64,000 bases of DNA from the NCBI GenBank assembly GCA_019155205.2, contig JAHNZQ020000227.1, forward strand, positions 63,530 through 127,529. The letters run 5' to 3'. The DNA is from Gracilaria vermiculophylla (lineage: Eukaryota; Rhodophyta; Florideophyceae; Gracilariales; Gracilariaceae). Shown piece after piece: positions 41,629-50,904 of this stretch; position 1 is the stretch's first letter, and each line of letters opens with the position of its first letter. The position numbers were made by a program, and so were the translations under genes. The notes under the pieces are model-generated. The model worked only from the letters and a program-made list of their open reading frames with translations. It ran no database searches and had not been told where the DNA came from.

Positions 41629-42004
41629 GCGGGCGGCGGCGGCGGCGGCGGCGCGCGCGCGCGCGCGGCGGCGCGCGCTGTTGCCGCGGTGCATTTGCAG
41701 CGCGCGCAAAGTGCGAGGCAAGCGGCGGCGCGCGCGCGGCGCGCGCGCGCATGTGCGCGTGCGGCGGCTGACAGTGGCGCGCGCGCGCGCGTGGCGGCGC
41801 CCAATGCGCGCGCGCCACCGCCGCCGGCGCAGCGCTGGCGCCGCCGCGTGGCTGCGCGCTGCCACGCCGCCTGCGCTCGCCACCGCCACGCCACCACCAC
41901 CGCCAGCGCCACCGCCGCCACCGCCGCCGCCGCCTTCGCCGCCGACGCTGCCGCCGCCACCGCCGCTGCTGCTACTGTTGCTGCGCGCATTGCAGCCTGC
42001 GCCA

Positions 42005-42089
42005 GCCTCCCTCCGCCGCCAGCCTCCCTCCGCCGCCAGCCTCCCTCCGCCGCCAGCCTCCCTCCGCCGCCAGCCTCCCTCCGCCGCCG
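42005..42089. repeat. Five tandem 17-bp units
   Basis: GCCTCCCTCCGCCGCCA is repeated five times, with one final-base change. As 17 is not a multiple of three, the array shifts frame at each unit and is unlikely to be coding. It ends 34 bp before the candidate small gene at 42124. Confidence 0.95.
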
Positions 42090-42123
42090 GCGCGCATCCG
42101 CACGCGCGCTCGCTCTGGCCGCC

Positions 42124-42417
42124 ATGCCACAGCCGGCGCTGCGCGCGCTGCCCGCGCTCAGCCTCGGCGTGCAGCGCTCGGCGCACCCTCGCGAGTACAG
42201 CGACTTCCGCAACGCGTGCGCCGCGGCCGACGTGAAGCGCGCGCACTTGCATTCGCGCGCGTCGCAGCTGGCCACGGCCGCCTTGCTGGCCGCGGCCGCC
42301 GACGAGGTGCAGCTGCACAAGCACAGCGCGCTGCACCTGCGCGCGCACCTCATCGCGTCCAACGCGCTGACGCGCGCGGCGCTGCGCGCGCTGCAGCGCC
42401 GCGCCTCCCGCCGCTGA
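42124..42417 (+). CDS. Hypothetical small helical protein
   Basis: A 97-codon ATG-initiated reading begins MPQPALRALPALSLGVQRSA. Unlike the surrounding composition-driven frames, it has a balanced residue mix (HPREYSDFRNACAAADVKRA, ADEVQLHKHSALHLRAHLIA) and looks like a small all-helical protein. It faces away from the PHD gene with about 800 bp of GC-rich DNA between the starts, so a divergent promoter is possible. I recognise no family. Confidence 0.4.
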   Translation: MPQPALRALPALSLGVQRSAHPREYSDFRNACAAADVKRAHLHSRASQLATAALLAAAADEVQLHKHSALHLRAHLIASNALTRAALRALQRRASRR

Positions 42418-45362
42418 GCCGCTGAGCGGCTGAGTGGCCGCGTGTAAACTGTGGCGCTGCCTGTTGGAGCTTTCCGCGCGCGCGCGCGCGCGCTTGGCGC
42501 TGTCGCGGCGCGTGTTTGGAGCCGCCGTCGTTGCGGCGGCGCGGCGCGGACGCGCCAACGCGCCAGCACGCGAGCGCGCGAGCGCGCGATCGGCGCGAAG
42601 CGGCGCGGCGCGCACCGCGCGCCGGCGGGCGGCGGCCGCACGCCGCCGCGCGGCGCGCTGACAGCGCAGCCCTAAACGGCGGCGCGGCGCCCCCCCCCCC
42701 GCAGCAGCCGTTCGCGGTGCTGCAAAGCTCACGCTGCAAGCGCTCGCCAAGTTGACTGACGGCTTGCTCCCTTTTCTCGCCTCTCTTTTTTCGTTCTTTT
42801 TTGGCGCCGCGCGCACGCGCCGCCTTTGATGCACAAATGCGCCGCCGCGCCGCCGACTCACGCGTGCGCCACGCCGCCCACGCGCCAGCAGTGGCCGCGC
42901 CGCGCCGCCGCCCCCCGCCCCCGCCCGGCGCGGAGGGCGCGGGGGGGGGCGCCGCCGCGCGCGCAGGCGCCGCCGCGCGCGCAGGCGCCGCCGCGCCCCG
43001 CCTCGCCCCTCCGCCCCGCCGCCCCGCCGCGTCACCGCCGCGCAACGCGCGCGCCGCGCCCCCCCCCCCCCCCCCCCCACGTCGCGCGCCGCGCCCTCCC
43101 CCACACAGCGCCACATCGCGCGCCGCCGCCGCGCCACCGCACGCGTCCGCGCGCGCGCGCGCGCCGTCGAGCCACGCGTCGTCCGTCCAGCCTCCCCCCC
43201 CCCCCGCGCGCGCTTCCGCGCGCGCCGTGGCGTGGGTGCCGCCCGCCGCCGCGCGCGCTGCCGCCCCCGCCTCTCGCCTTTCTCGCCTTTCCCGCGCCGC
43301 GCGCGCGCGCTGGCGTGGCGCACGCAGCCGCCGCCGCCGCCGCCGCCGCGCACGCCACGTCACACCTGCCGCCAAGCGCGCGCGCACGTCTGCCGGCCGC
43401 GCCGTGGCCGCCGCCGCCGCCGCGCAGGCCACGTCACACGTGCCGCCGAGCGCGCGCGCATGTCTGCCAGCCGCGCCGCCGCCGCGCGCGCGCGCTACTG
43501 CTTCACGCCGCCTCCAGCCGCTTGCAGCCGACGACGCCGGCGACGCGGAGGGAGCGCCGTCACGCGCGCGCGCGTTGTGCATATGCCGTGCATGGGGCGC
43601 AGCGCGGCGCGCGCGTGCGGCGGCGCCCAATGCAGACCGCCGCCTCCGCCGCCGCCGCTTCCGCCGCCGCAGCCGCCGCCGCCGCCGCCGCCGCCGCCGC
43701 ACGCCGGCTGCGGGGCGCGCGCGACGCCGCCGCGCGCGCCGCGCCGCGCTCCTGCGCGCGCCGCGCGGCGGCGGCGGCTGGAGGCGGCTGGAGGCGGCCG
43801 TGAGCGCAGGCGCGCGCGCGCGGCGGCGCATGCCGCACACACGAGGCGAGATGGCTGCGCGCCGGTGCCGGCACGCGCGCGCGTCTCGCGAGCGCGCCTC
43901 CCGCGCGCTGCATCGCTCCGTGCCGCGCCGCGCCCGCGCCGCGCCCGCGCCGTCAAAGTGCGGCGGGGGCGCGACGACATGGGCGCGCGCGAGCGGCGCC
44001 ACGCTCGCGGCTGGCGGCTTGCGTCGCTTTGCGCGCGTTGGCGGCGGCGGCGGCGGCGGCGGCGGCCGATGCGCTGTCTGCTGCGCGCGGCAGCGCCGCT
44101 GTTGCGGCGTGCATCGCAACATGGATGGCACTTGAAGTGTTGGCGTACGGTGAGCTGTTTCACGTGCCACTCATGCAAGTGCGGTCGCCGTTGGCAATGA
44201 GCTGCAAGCGCGCAACGACTTGTCTCGCCGCACCTCGCGCTCACTACTGCTCATGCTCGCAATCGCGTCCTTAATTTTGTGTTGCTCTCACACACATTGC
44301 TGTTGTCCTTACTTGCTTCGCTGTTTCTGATGCTGAACACGCCGCTGTTTTGGCGCTGGTGCGCAAGCCCATTTTCTCTGCGCCTCGCTTCTTGTCGATG
44401 ATGCAACAGCTGTTGCAACCACCATCAATGGCCAATCGTCGACACGGTTAAACACACAGCCACAACAAAAAAAAAGGTGCCATGATGGCCGCTGCTCGGG
44501 CGAGCACTTGGCTGCCGAGCGCCACGTCTGCACGCAGACGAGCCGCGCAGCGCAGCGCATGAACCGATGTCTGCTTGTGGCACCACGCGCTCGCATGGCC
44601 CATCGCCGCCACCGCCGCCGTCAGAGCGCGAGCGCGCCGCAAGCGGCGCGCCGCGGAGGCGCGCGCGCACAAAACGCGCGCCGCGCCGCGCCACGCCAAG
44701 CCGCGCACGCGGAAGCGCGCGGCGCAGCGCACTTGCCGCCGCTTGCCGTGGCGCGCCGCTGCCGCGTGCGTGACTGGCGCCGCACAGTCGCGCGCCGCCG
44801 CATTTTGTGATCTTTTTGCGTCGCGCGTCTGCGCCTCGCTGCCGGCCGCGCGACGCGCCACCGCGCGCGCGCGCCGCCGCCGCCACCGCCGCCGCCACAC
44901 CCGACCACCTCCACCACCACCACCAACCCGACGAGCGCGATGCTGCTCGCGACGGGGGGGGGAGCGGCGCGGTTCACCGGCTCGCGCCGCCGTAGAGCGC
45001 GCCGCGCAGCTGTCAGCGCGCCGCGCCAGCCAAGCGCGCCGCAGTGCGCCTCGCCACCGTTCCCGTCGCTGTGCGCCCTCAGCCATGCCCCGCCGCCGTC
45101 ACCTTTCACACCGTACACCGCGCCCCGGGCCGCCGCGCCCCCAATCCTCAGCCAACTCCCGCAACCCTCCGTCGCTTCCACCCCAATGGCCCCGCCTTCC
45201 TCATCCACCGCCCCCGAACCGCCTTTTTTGCGCGCCCCTCAGCCTTAAATCCTACAGTCGCCCGTCCCTCCTCCCCACTCCGCCGCACCACCCCCCCCTC
45301 ATTTACACACCACCCACCCTCCCCGCCTCCCCCCCCCCCCCCCGGCCGTGCTTCCTCCGATC
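42418..45362. other. Extreme GC low-complexity DNA without a reliable gene
   Basis: Long open frames exist in all six frames here but encode only Ala/Arg/Pro homopolymers, which is what unbroken GC-rich DNA produces. Poly(C) tracts of 20 (43059-43078) and 12 (43194-43205), (CG)n runs such as 42477-42494, and (CCG)n runs are scattered through it. The part from about 44140 to 44500 is closer to normal composition but has no recognised gene. Confidence 0.6.
45329..45343 (+). promoter_or_regulatory. C15 tract just upstream of the KH-protein start
   Basis: Fifteen consecutive C lie 20 bp before the ATG at 45363, in a leader rich in C and T. Similar sense-strand tracts precede the other GC-rich genes of the window. 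Confidence 0.5.
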
Positions 45363-46460
45363 ATGCCGCCCTCGCACCTCCGCCGCTCCCTCGATGACCC
45401 CCCCTCGCGCGCAAGGCAAATAGCAAGCTCCTTCCGTCGACGTTCCGTCGCAACCAGCCCCGCCTCCTCCCTGCCTTCCAAGCGGCCCGCCCCCGATTGC
45501 CGCCACCCCGATTCCCCCCCGCGCGCCGTCATCCGTCGCACCGACTCTTCTTCCTCAATGTCGGACTCCCCCGAGTCGCACCCCACCGCCAACCCACCCC
45601 CCTCGTCCCCTGCCCACTCCGCCCCACCCTCCCCCACGCCCTCCCCCCCGCCCTCCCCGCCGCCCTCCGCCCCCGCCTCCCCGCCCTCGCCGCAATCGCC
45701 CCACCCGCCCGAGCCCACCCCCGCCGACGACCATGATTTTGTCGTCGTCCCTGCCGAGCACGTCGGCCTCATCATCGGCAAGCACGGCGACACCATCAAG
45801 GCCATCCAGAACACCTCCTCCGCCGTCGTCTCCATGGATCGCACCTTCCCCGGCCGCGACCGCAAGTTCCGCATCACCGGTACCCCCGCCGCCGTTGCCC
45901 ACTGCCGCGCCCTCATCGACCGCCGCCTGCTCGCCGCCCGCCCGCGCCCCGACGCCCCGCTCGAGACCCGCGAGATGTGGATCCCCGTGTCCAAGATCGG
46001 CCTCGTCATCGGCGCCGGCGGCGCCACCATCCGCTCCATCAAGGACGCCACCGGCGCCTACGCCACCGTGCACAACCACCACGTCGACGGCGACCGCAAG
46101 CTGCTCACCATCCACGGCACCGCCGCCCAGGCCGCCCACGCGCGCCAGCTCATCGTCCACATCCTTCACGGCGCCGCCACTGCCCCCGCCGCCGCCCACG
46201 ACCCCTCCACCGCCCCCCGCCACGACGCCTCCGCCGCCCTGTACATCCCGCGCGCCGCCGTCGGCTCCGTCATCGGCTCGCGCGGCACCACGCTGCGCCT
46301 GCTGCACCACAAGAGCGGCGCCACCATCCGCGTCGCCTCCGACGAGGAGGCCGGCTCTAGCCCGGAGCGCCAGATCACCATCGCGGGCTCCGCCGCCGCC
46401 GTCGACCGCGCCCGCGCCATGATCCGCTTCGTCATCCGCGAGGGCTCGCTGCGCAACTTT

Positions 46461-46493
<33 letters not shown>

Positions 46494-47990
46494 GCCCGCG
46501 CCGACGCCCGCGCCGACGCCCGCGTCGACGCCCTGCCCCCCGCGCGCCGCGATGACGCCCACGCCCCGGACCCCGCCGCCCGCATGCGCGACCTGCGCCG
46601 CCGCGCCCTCTCGCAGGGCCGCAAGGAGGACTCCTTCATTCTGTCCGCCGAGCACATTGGCCTGCTCATCGGCAAGAACGGCGCCAACATCCGCGACATG
46701 CAGAACCGCTCCGGCGCCATCATCGAGGTCACGGGCAAGAACGAGTCCGAGCGCGACAGCTCTCATCGCACCGTCTCCATTTTTGGCTCCTCCACGGAGG
46801 TCAAGATCGCCAAGCTGCTCATCGAGGAGAAAATCGGCATCGACCACGAGCAGCACAACCGTGACGCGGAGCACTCGCACTCCGTGCTCGCCCCTCTGCA
46901 CTCCAACCCCCGCTCCGAAGACAACTGCCACACCCCGAAGGCGCGTTCAAACAGCCCGCCGCCTTCCGTCCACTCCCAGGCGGTCAAAGAAGAACACGAC
47001 AAGGAAAACGTCCCGTCCAACACTGCCGACCATTCCTCCTCGCTGACCAAACCCCTGCGCGCGTCGAAAACTTCCAAGAAGGCGCCCAACAAGAAGCGAG
47101 ACGTGGATTCCAAGGCCAAGGATGCCGGAGCCCATTCCGAGCATTCTCTCACAAACAGCGCCGTAGAGAGCACCGCCGGCGCCTCCAAGAGAAACAACGC
47201 AGAAGGCAAACAGCGAAAACTCAGTCACAACTCGCAGACGCGCAACAACTCTGCACCCAAGTCGGCCGAGTTCAACAAGAGCCATTCGAAGAACAACAAC
47301 TCCAACCATCATGGAACGGTCTTGATGCAAAGACAGTTTCCGCCCAATGTTCCTGTACCGCAACCGCAACATTCGTATGTGCCCCCCTTTGTCCCGCACG
47401 GTCAGTACCATCCTCACTTTCCGCCTCCACCCGCTTACTACGGCGAACTGAACATGGGTGCCTACCCGTACTACGGTCCGCCTCCGCCGCATGGGGCCTA
47501 CCCCCAGCATAACATGCCTGCCATCTCCACGCCGATATCAACCAATGGCGTGGGAGGCGCCCGCTCTGTTGGTTCACCGCATGGGCCTGTTCTCATCCCA
47601 TGCCAACAGAGTGAAGCCATTTCCGCCATAACAACGGACAACAGCAAGTCGGAGGGTGAAAACCCTGGGCAAGCAAACAATGCATCCGCAAAGACGGGTA
47701 ACGTTCAAGTGCAAGCTCAGGCCCCCGGGCAGTTCTACCCAACATTCTATCAGCAGCAGCCGGCTGCACCGGTCATGTACCCCGCAGCGCCTCCGCTGTA
47801 CGGCGGTTATGTATATAATCAGCACCCGAGTCAGTTCAACCCCGCGTCGAATGACTTTGCGGCCAACAAGGGCTTTGGAACCCCGCAGACGGAGACATTC
47901 GTGCATCCATTTGCCATCTCCATGAGTCCGGGGATTCCCGCACCGCAGCATGGGACAAGCATGTCTCCAGTAGCCGAAAGTAGTGTATAG
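45363..47990 (+). CDS. Four-KH-domain RNA/ssDNA-binding protein (FUBP/PCBP-like)
   Basis: The predicted protein has 875 residues from ATG 45363. After a Ser/Pro-rich N-terminus come four type-I KH domains, each with an intact GxxG loop: KH1 about 124-190 (GKHG 139-142), KH2 about 203-268 (GAGG 217-220), KH3 about 291-358 (GSRG 305-308), KH4 about 422-490 (GKNG 437-440). Spaced KH modules with a long tail resemble FUBP/KSRP and hnRNP K/PCBP proteins, which bind pyrimidine- or AU-rich single strands in mRNA control. A repeated Asp-Ala linker (FDADADADADADARADARADARV in part) separates KH3 and KH4. The C-terminal 380 residues are disordered, first Lys/Ser/Asn-rich and then Pro/Tyr/Gly-rich (YYGPPPPHGAYPQHNMP). 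It is a single exon. Pyrimidine-rich leaders nearby may be its kind of target, but that is speculation. Confidence 0.88.
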
Positions 47991-48678
47991 TCGAAACCAC
48001 AGGTGCGGATTTTGTTGACTTCGGTCACAGTCCTTTTGTTGCCAGAATTACCGTAACCCCGTTCTAAAAGGGTTCTGAGGCTTGAACCTGTCTTCCAGGC
48101 GAGGAGAAGCTTGCAGGAGGCGTTTACTGTTAGCTGTCATGGTGGAAATGCACCTATGCGGTAAATATTTTCTTTTGAATCGTTGATACTTTAAAAGTTA
48201 TGCGTCGCCATGTTCGATGATGCTCAAAATATTGAACCCACCATTTCTTCCATCAAAACTGATCAGTTGATGAAGAATAAACAATATTGCACTTTCATCT
48301 GGGATGTGCCTCTTACAACAAAACGGCTCAGTGCGTGCGTACAACTACTACGCGCTTCGAAAACTTCGGCCATGTACATCATTTGGACAGTGAGAGTTGT
48401 GTTAAGTTATTTGCATTGAGTGACTTTGCGTTAGTATTCACATACCGGATTTCGACATATTTCATCAACAGGCCCTCTTCATGAATGGCCTTCTTAATAC
48501 TGACCATTGCTACTTGAATTTCCGAGGATCTTTATGAGACTCAGAGGAGTCTCCAGCACATGGACAAATCTTCAACACACTTTGGTGGAAAATCTTCTTC
48601 CTATTCTTCCAGCCGCAGAACATGTACAAGCTCACTATTCTGATCACAATTGTTCTTGCACACGCCGTTGCCCAGATT
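47991..48678. other. Intergenic region between convergent genes
   Basis: GC content falls sharply after the KH gene. No gene is recognised; it probably holds the two 3' untranslated regions. Confidence 0.55.
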
Positions 48679-50838
48679 TCAGTACAAATGGCGGGTATAG
48701 AGCCATGTGGTATGGGAACCATCCCCTCGCGAGGGTCCGCCAGGGTGGGGTGCATCTTCAAACGGATTCACACTCCTGGTCTCGTCCAAGTTTCTCATTC
48801 GCCTTAGACTTTTGGCATGCCCAAACAAGGCTTCTGCGTCGCCCATGCGGTCCTGTTTTACAAATGTCCAGGCAAGCGACTCGAACAAGAACACGTCGAG
48901 GTGCGTGCAGTGCTGAAAGGGGGCGTGGTCCCAGTCCGGTCGGGCATTCCAATCCCGCACGATCTGCAAACCTTCCAAAAACGCCTTTTGCCCCTTATCC
49001 ACATCGCCCATCCGAAGATGCACACACCCCAGAACGCGCAGCGCATCGGCATATATGGGCATACGCTCGAACTTGACTGCGACCAGCACATCGATAGCGG
49101 TGGTGACTGCGCAGAGCGCTTTGCCCTCCTCGTGCATGGCAGAATACACCGACGCCAGCGTGAGCAGACAACACGCCGCGTAGGACGACCGTTTCATGGA
49201 GCGATTGTGCATGCTCTGCAAGACCTGGTGGAGAAGATTCTTCGCGTGCTCGAATTCGCGCTCGGACGCGCGAAGCTCTGCGAGCAGCAGCAGAGCGAGC
49301 ATATTACTGAGGTCAGAATCGTTGCTAGACTGGTGCATGGCAAGATCGGCAATGGCGGCTTCGAGGTGCTGCTTTGCAGAGGAAAGTGACAGCATATCAA
49401 GGTATGCTTCGCCAAGAGCCAGACGGAGGCGGGCCTGGACCCTTCTGCTGGTGGCCGGACAGGGTAGACGAAGCGCGCTGCAAAAGATTTGCACTCGAGC
49501 GGACGCAGGGACAGAGTATCTCATGACGGTGGCAGCGACGGAAAGAAAGTGAAACAGGAGAGGTTCAGTGGGTGTGTGCAAAGATTGAGAGAGTTGAAGC
49601 GCAATGTTCATGTTGGCGCGTTCTTGGTCGTACAGCTTCATGGCCACTTGCCGCTGAGCGCCATCGCAGTGCAACCGCTCCGGACCAAAGGAGAGAAGCT
49701 TCTGAGCAAAATTATGAACAAACGTTGTCTGTACGTCAGGCTGGTTCCATGCTTGGTGCTCCGCAAGCAGCTCCCTGGCGATGGGGTTCATGACATAACG
49801 TCCCCCGGGTTGGACGGAAAGCAGATTTGTATCGACGAGGGAGGAAAGAAGCGCAGGAGCATCATCCAGACGAGCGTTGAGAACAGCGAGTGCAGAAGGT
49901 GCGTCGAATGTAGAGGGAAAGATTAGCAGTTTAGATAAGCAGGAATCGTCAATGGAGAGCGCAGCCATGCGGGTGGAAAGCTGAGCGGCCAGAACAGGTC
50001 TGTTTGCCGCGCTTCGCACCATTGTATTGGAATTGGAAAGCGAGCGACGATTGGAGATATCGAGCTCGGCTTCTGTGGGAATGTGTTGGTGAGATGATGA
50101 ATTGTACATTTGTGGCAGATGTTGAGATGGACTTGCTGGTAGCATAACGGCGGGGGTTTCGTTGAATGCGGCACTGGAGGAAAACGGTGCTGGATTCAGA
50201 GGCGGGACAGAGGGCAAGGAGGAGAGGAATGGTATTGGCGGGCGCGGATTTTGCAAAAGGGCTGCGTTCAGGGGGTCGGCGGGAAGAGACGGCACGTGGG
50301 GCTCTGGCGGCAGCGGAGCGGTGGGGGGCGTGAAGACATGAGAAGAATAGTCGGGGGCGGAGGCGGGTGTAAATTGGAAGTTGCAGTCGCGACTGGCGGT
50401 GTGGGCGATGGTGGCGTCGCGGTCGGCGTTGGTGGCGTCGCGGTCGGTGTTGGTGGCGTCGCGGTCGGCGTTGGTGGCGTCGCGGTCGGCGTTGGTGGCG
50501 TCGCGGTCGGCGTTGGTGGCGTCGCGGTCGGCGTTGGTGGCGTCGCGGTCGGCGTTGGTGGCGTCGCGGTCGGCGGTGTGGGCTTCGGCGGCTTTCAATT
50601 GGCGAAGTTGCTTCTTGCGGTGGTAGGAACGGTTCTGGCGAATGCGACGCTTGATAACGGAGCCCTTGAGGCGGCGCTCGTTCTCCGAGAGCTCGTGGTC
50701 GGGCCTGGAGAAGACATAGGTGGGGGGGCGGCCGGGCCTGCGCCTGTGCTGCTGGGGCTGCGAAGGGGACGGGATTTGTTCGCCGGCTGCGTGGGCGTCG
50801 TGCGGCGAATAGGGGCACATACAGGCGAGTGAGCTCAT
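48679..50838 (-). CDS. AT-hook/bZIP-like protein fused to a STAND-type winged-helix/TPR arm
   Basis: The predicted protein has 719 residues from ATG 50838. Residues 33-41 (RRPGRPPTY) are AT-hook-like. PDHELSENERRL and a basic helix (KRRIRQNRSYHRKKQLRQ, about 63-80) follow; this block is shared with the gene at 22293-22775. Eight heptads of the type NADRDAT occupy 88-143. After a Pro/Ser-rich linker, about 283-365 (LLIFPSTFDAPSALAVLNAR, then LLSVQPGGRYVMNPIARELL) resembles the winged-helix that follows the NTPase in NB-ARC/AfsR-type STAND proteins. Residues about 380-700 form TPR-like helical pairs (SAKQHLEAAIADLA, EHAKNLLHQVLQS, VDKGQKAFLEGLQIV, GDAEALFGHAKSL). No P-loop NTPase is present. 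It is plausibly a DNA-binding regulator that uses a STAND sensor arm. It is a single exon. Confidence 0.75.
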   Translation of the reverse strand: MSSLACMCPYSPHDAHAAGEQIPSPSQPQQHRRRPGRPPTYVFSRPDHELSENERRLKGSVIKRRIRQNRSYHRKKQLRQLKAAEAHTADRDATNADRDATNADRDATNADRDATNADRDATNADRDATNTDRDATNADRDATIAHTASRDCNFQFTPASAPDYSSHVFTPPTAPLPPEPHVPSLPADPLNAALLQNPRPPIPFLSSLPSVPPLNPAPFSSSAAFNETPAVMLPASPSQHLPQMYNSSSHQHIPTEAELDISNRRSLSNSNTMVRSAANRPVLAAQLSTRMAALSIDDSCLSKLLIFPSTFDAPSALAVLNARLDDAPALLSSLVDTNLLSVQPGGRYVMNPIARELLAEHQAWNQPDVQTTFVHNFAQKLLSFGPERLHCDGAQRQVAMKLYDQERANMNIALQLSQSLHTPTEPLLFHFLSVAATVMRYSVPASARVQIFCSALRLPCPATSRRVQARLRLALGEAYLDMLSLSSAKQHLEAAIADLAMHQSSNDSDLSNMLALLLLAELRASEREFEHAKNLLHQVLQSMHNRSMKRSSYAACCLLTLASVYSAMHEEGKALCAVTTAIDVLVAVKFERMPIYADALRVLGCVHLRMGDVDKGQKAFLEGLQIVRDWNARPDWDHAPFQHCTHLDVFLFESLAWTFVKQDRMGDAEALFGHAKSLRRMRNLDETRSVNPFEDAPHPGGPSRGDGSHTTWLYTRHLY
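50411..50578 (-). repeat. Eight in-frame 21-bp repeats encoding NADRDAT
   Basis: The plus-strand unit GTGGCGTCGCGGTCGGCGTT plus G is repeated eight times with only a few single-base changes. Each unit encodes one heptad in the AT-hook/bZIP-like protein. Near-identity at DNA level suggests recent expansion. Confidence 0.95.
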
Positions 50839-50896
50839 TTGACGGCGGGCGCTGTCGAGGAGGTAGGACCGGGGCCGACGGGGCGCGCGGGGGGCT

Positions 50897-50904
50897 CTAT
50901 TATA
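50897..50904 (-). promoter_or_regulatory. TATA box for the AT-hook/TPR gene
   Basis: On the minus strand TATAATAG lies about 60 bp upstream of the chosen ATG at 50838, in otherwise GC-rich DNA. This supports that start over the longer open frame, which runs into arginines encoded by a CGC repeat. Confidence 0.5.

Noticed and set aside
41327..41818. N-terminal extension of the PHD protein rich in proline
   Set aside because: It is the translation of the 73-base poly(C) tract and CG repeats; the ATG at 41326 gives a normal N-terminus close to the PHD finger.
42350..44170. Minus-strand 606-codon frame, with equally long plus-strand frames
   Set aside because: All six frames are open here because of GC content; the products are Ala/Arg/Pro homopolymers without domains.
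46459..46530. GACGCC repeat considered as a separate satellite
   Set aside because: It is in frame and forms the Asp-Ala linker between KH3 and KH4.
45555..46931. 458-codon minus-strand frame opposite the KH gene
   Set aside because: Gly/Ala/Val/Asp shadow of the codon pattern of the plus-strand KH gene.
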